From: JBOFFC01 sp051648405
Lineage (GTDB): Bacteria; Planctomycetota; Planctomycetia; Pirellulales; Lacipirellulaceae
Direction of reading: 5' to 3'
Assembly (NCBI GenBank): GCA_051648405.1
Contig: JBOFFC010000179.1
Span: 7,781 to 71,780 of the forward strand
Length of the DNA: 64,000 bases
The position numbers and the translations under genes were made by a program. Shown here piece after piece: positions 63,715 to 64,000 of the stretch (the stretch's first letter is position 1; each line of letters starts with the position of its first letter). The notes beneath the pieces were generated by a model. The model was not told where the DNA came from. It made no database searches and worked only from the letters and a program-made list of their open reading frames with translations.

Positions 63715-64000
63715 CACGTCCGAGCACCTCCTGGCACACCTCGATGTAAGCCCGCGCACCGCGCGAGCGGGGGTCGTAATCCATGATCGATAGGCCGTGG
63801 CTGGGGGCCTCGGCCAGCGCAACGTCCCGCGGCACGACGGTCTCGAAGACCACCCCGCCGAAAAAGTCGCGCACCTCGCGCTCGACCTCGTGCGTGAGCT
63901 CGAGCGTCGGGTCGTGCTTGGTTAGCAGGATCCCGCCGAACTGCAAACGGGTGTTTCTGCGGGCCATCACGCGCTTGATCAGCTCGATCATCTGCGTGAG
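63683..64000 (-). CDS. parA: Chromosome-partitioning ATPase ParA (Soj), C-terminal part
   Basis: The last 105 residues of a ParA/Soj ATPase, cut by the window edge. LTQMIELIKRVMARRNTRLQ, GGILLTKHDPTLELTHEVEREV, the FETVVPRDVALAEAPSHGLS segment conserved in Soj, and DYDPRSRGARAYIEVCQEVL are clear. The Walker motifs lie outside the window. The stop falls inside parB, the normal parA-parB coupling. Confidence 0.95.
   Translation of the reverse strand, partial: LTQMIELIKRVMARRNTRLQFGGILLTKHDPTLELTHEVEREVRDFFGGVVFETVVPRDVALAEAPSHGLSIMDYDPRSRGARAYIEVCQEVLGRDESTPLGSRA

Overview
This window comes from the chromosome of a planctomycete, most likely of the order Pirellulales. The 16S rRNA gene on the minus strand carries exact matches to three planctomycete probe sites: EUB338-II at 27054-27071, PLA46 at 27335-27352 and PLA886 at 26511-26529. 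The rest agrees: high GC with strong G/C third positions, frequent TTG and GTG starts, two PEP-CTERM proteins, large secreted VWA and DUF1207 proteins, a BamA-type outer-membrane protein, and a 16S gene standing apart from 23S and 5S. Family- or genus-level placement is inference only.

Layout. 1-9.4 kb is mostly metabolic: fumC (cut by the left edge), trpC, a PEP-CTERM protein, a fused cobalamin methyltransferase (cobL), glgX, and purM with a small M41-like metalloprotease gene overlapping its stop. 9.4-18.2 kb holds an Uma2-type protein, dsbD, a phosphotransferase, a large secreted zinc metalloprotease, a PII protein with a receiver-like partner, and a membrane protein. Two inverted copies of a CTAG-bounded palindromic element lie here. 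18.2-24.7 kb is a minus-strand protein-quality cluster: groEL1, groES, groEL2, dnaJ, grpE, an FmdB-type zinc ribbon and yacG. 25.2-27.8 kb has an HbpS/GlcG-type protein and the solitary 16S gene with its own terminator, processing stem and candidate promoter. 28-34.4 kb has aroH, a 29-codon basic protein, secreted proteins and bamA.

34.7-45.8 kb is the translation/replication operon glmU-like, prs, [break], rplY, pth, rpsF, ssb, rplI, dnaB, all on the minus strand. Between prs and rplY sit a BlaI-type repressor, an M56 (BlaR1-like) gene shifted out of frame by one extra copy of an 8-bp repeat, a PEP-CTERM gene and an APC-type permease. 46-50 kb is argB, argD, argF, rph. 50-64 kb carries a 1386-residue VWA/STN protein, an HtrA-type protease, a thioredoxin-fold secreted protein, tsaD, a DUF1207 protein, a flavin reductase, lhgO, tRNA-Pro(TGG), a secreted protein whose reading frame runs into the tRNA antisense, and parB with the end of parA.

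Structural themes: several families of long imperfect palindromes lie between genes or at gene ends (10.0, 17.1, 20.7, 22.5, 57.1, 58.3, 61.9 and 62.6 kb). Some provide stop codons or have altered gene ends. The observations most worth follow-up are the CTAG-bounded element, the repeat-mediated frameshift in the M56 gene, the disordered insertion in BamA, the solitary 16S transcription unit, the VWA/STN protein and the PII/receiver-like pair. No CRISPR array, prophage or insertion sequence was seen.
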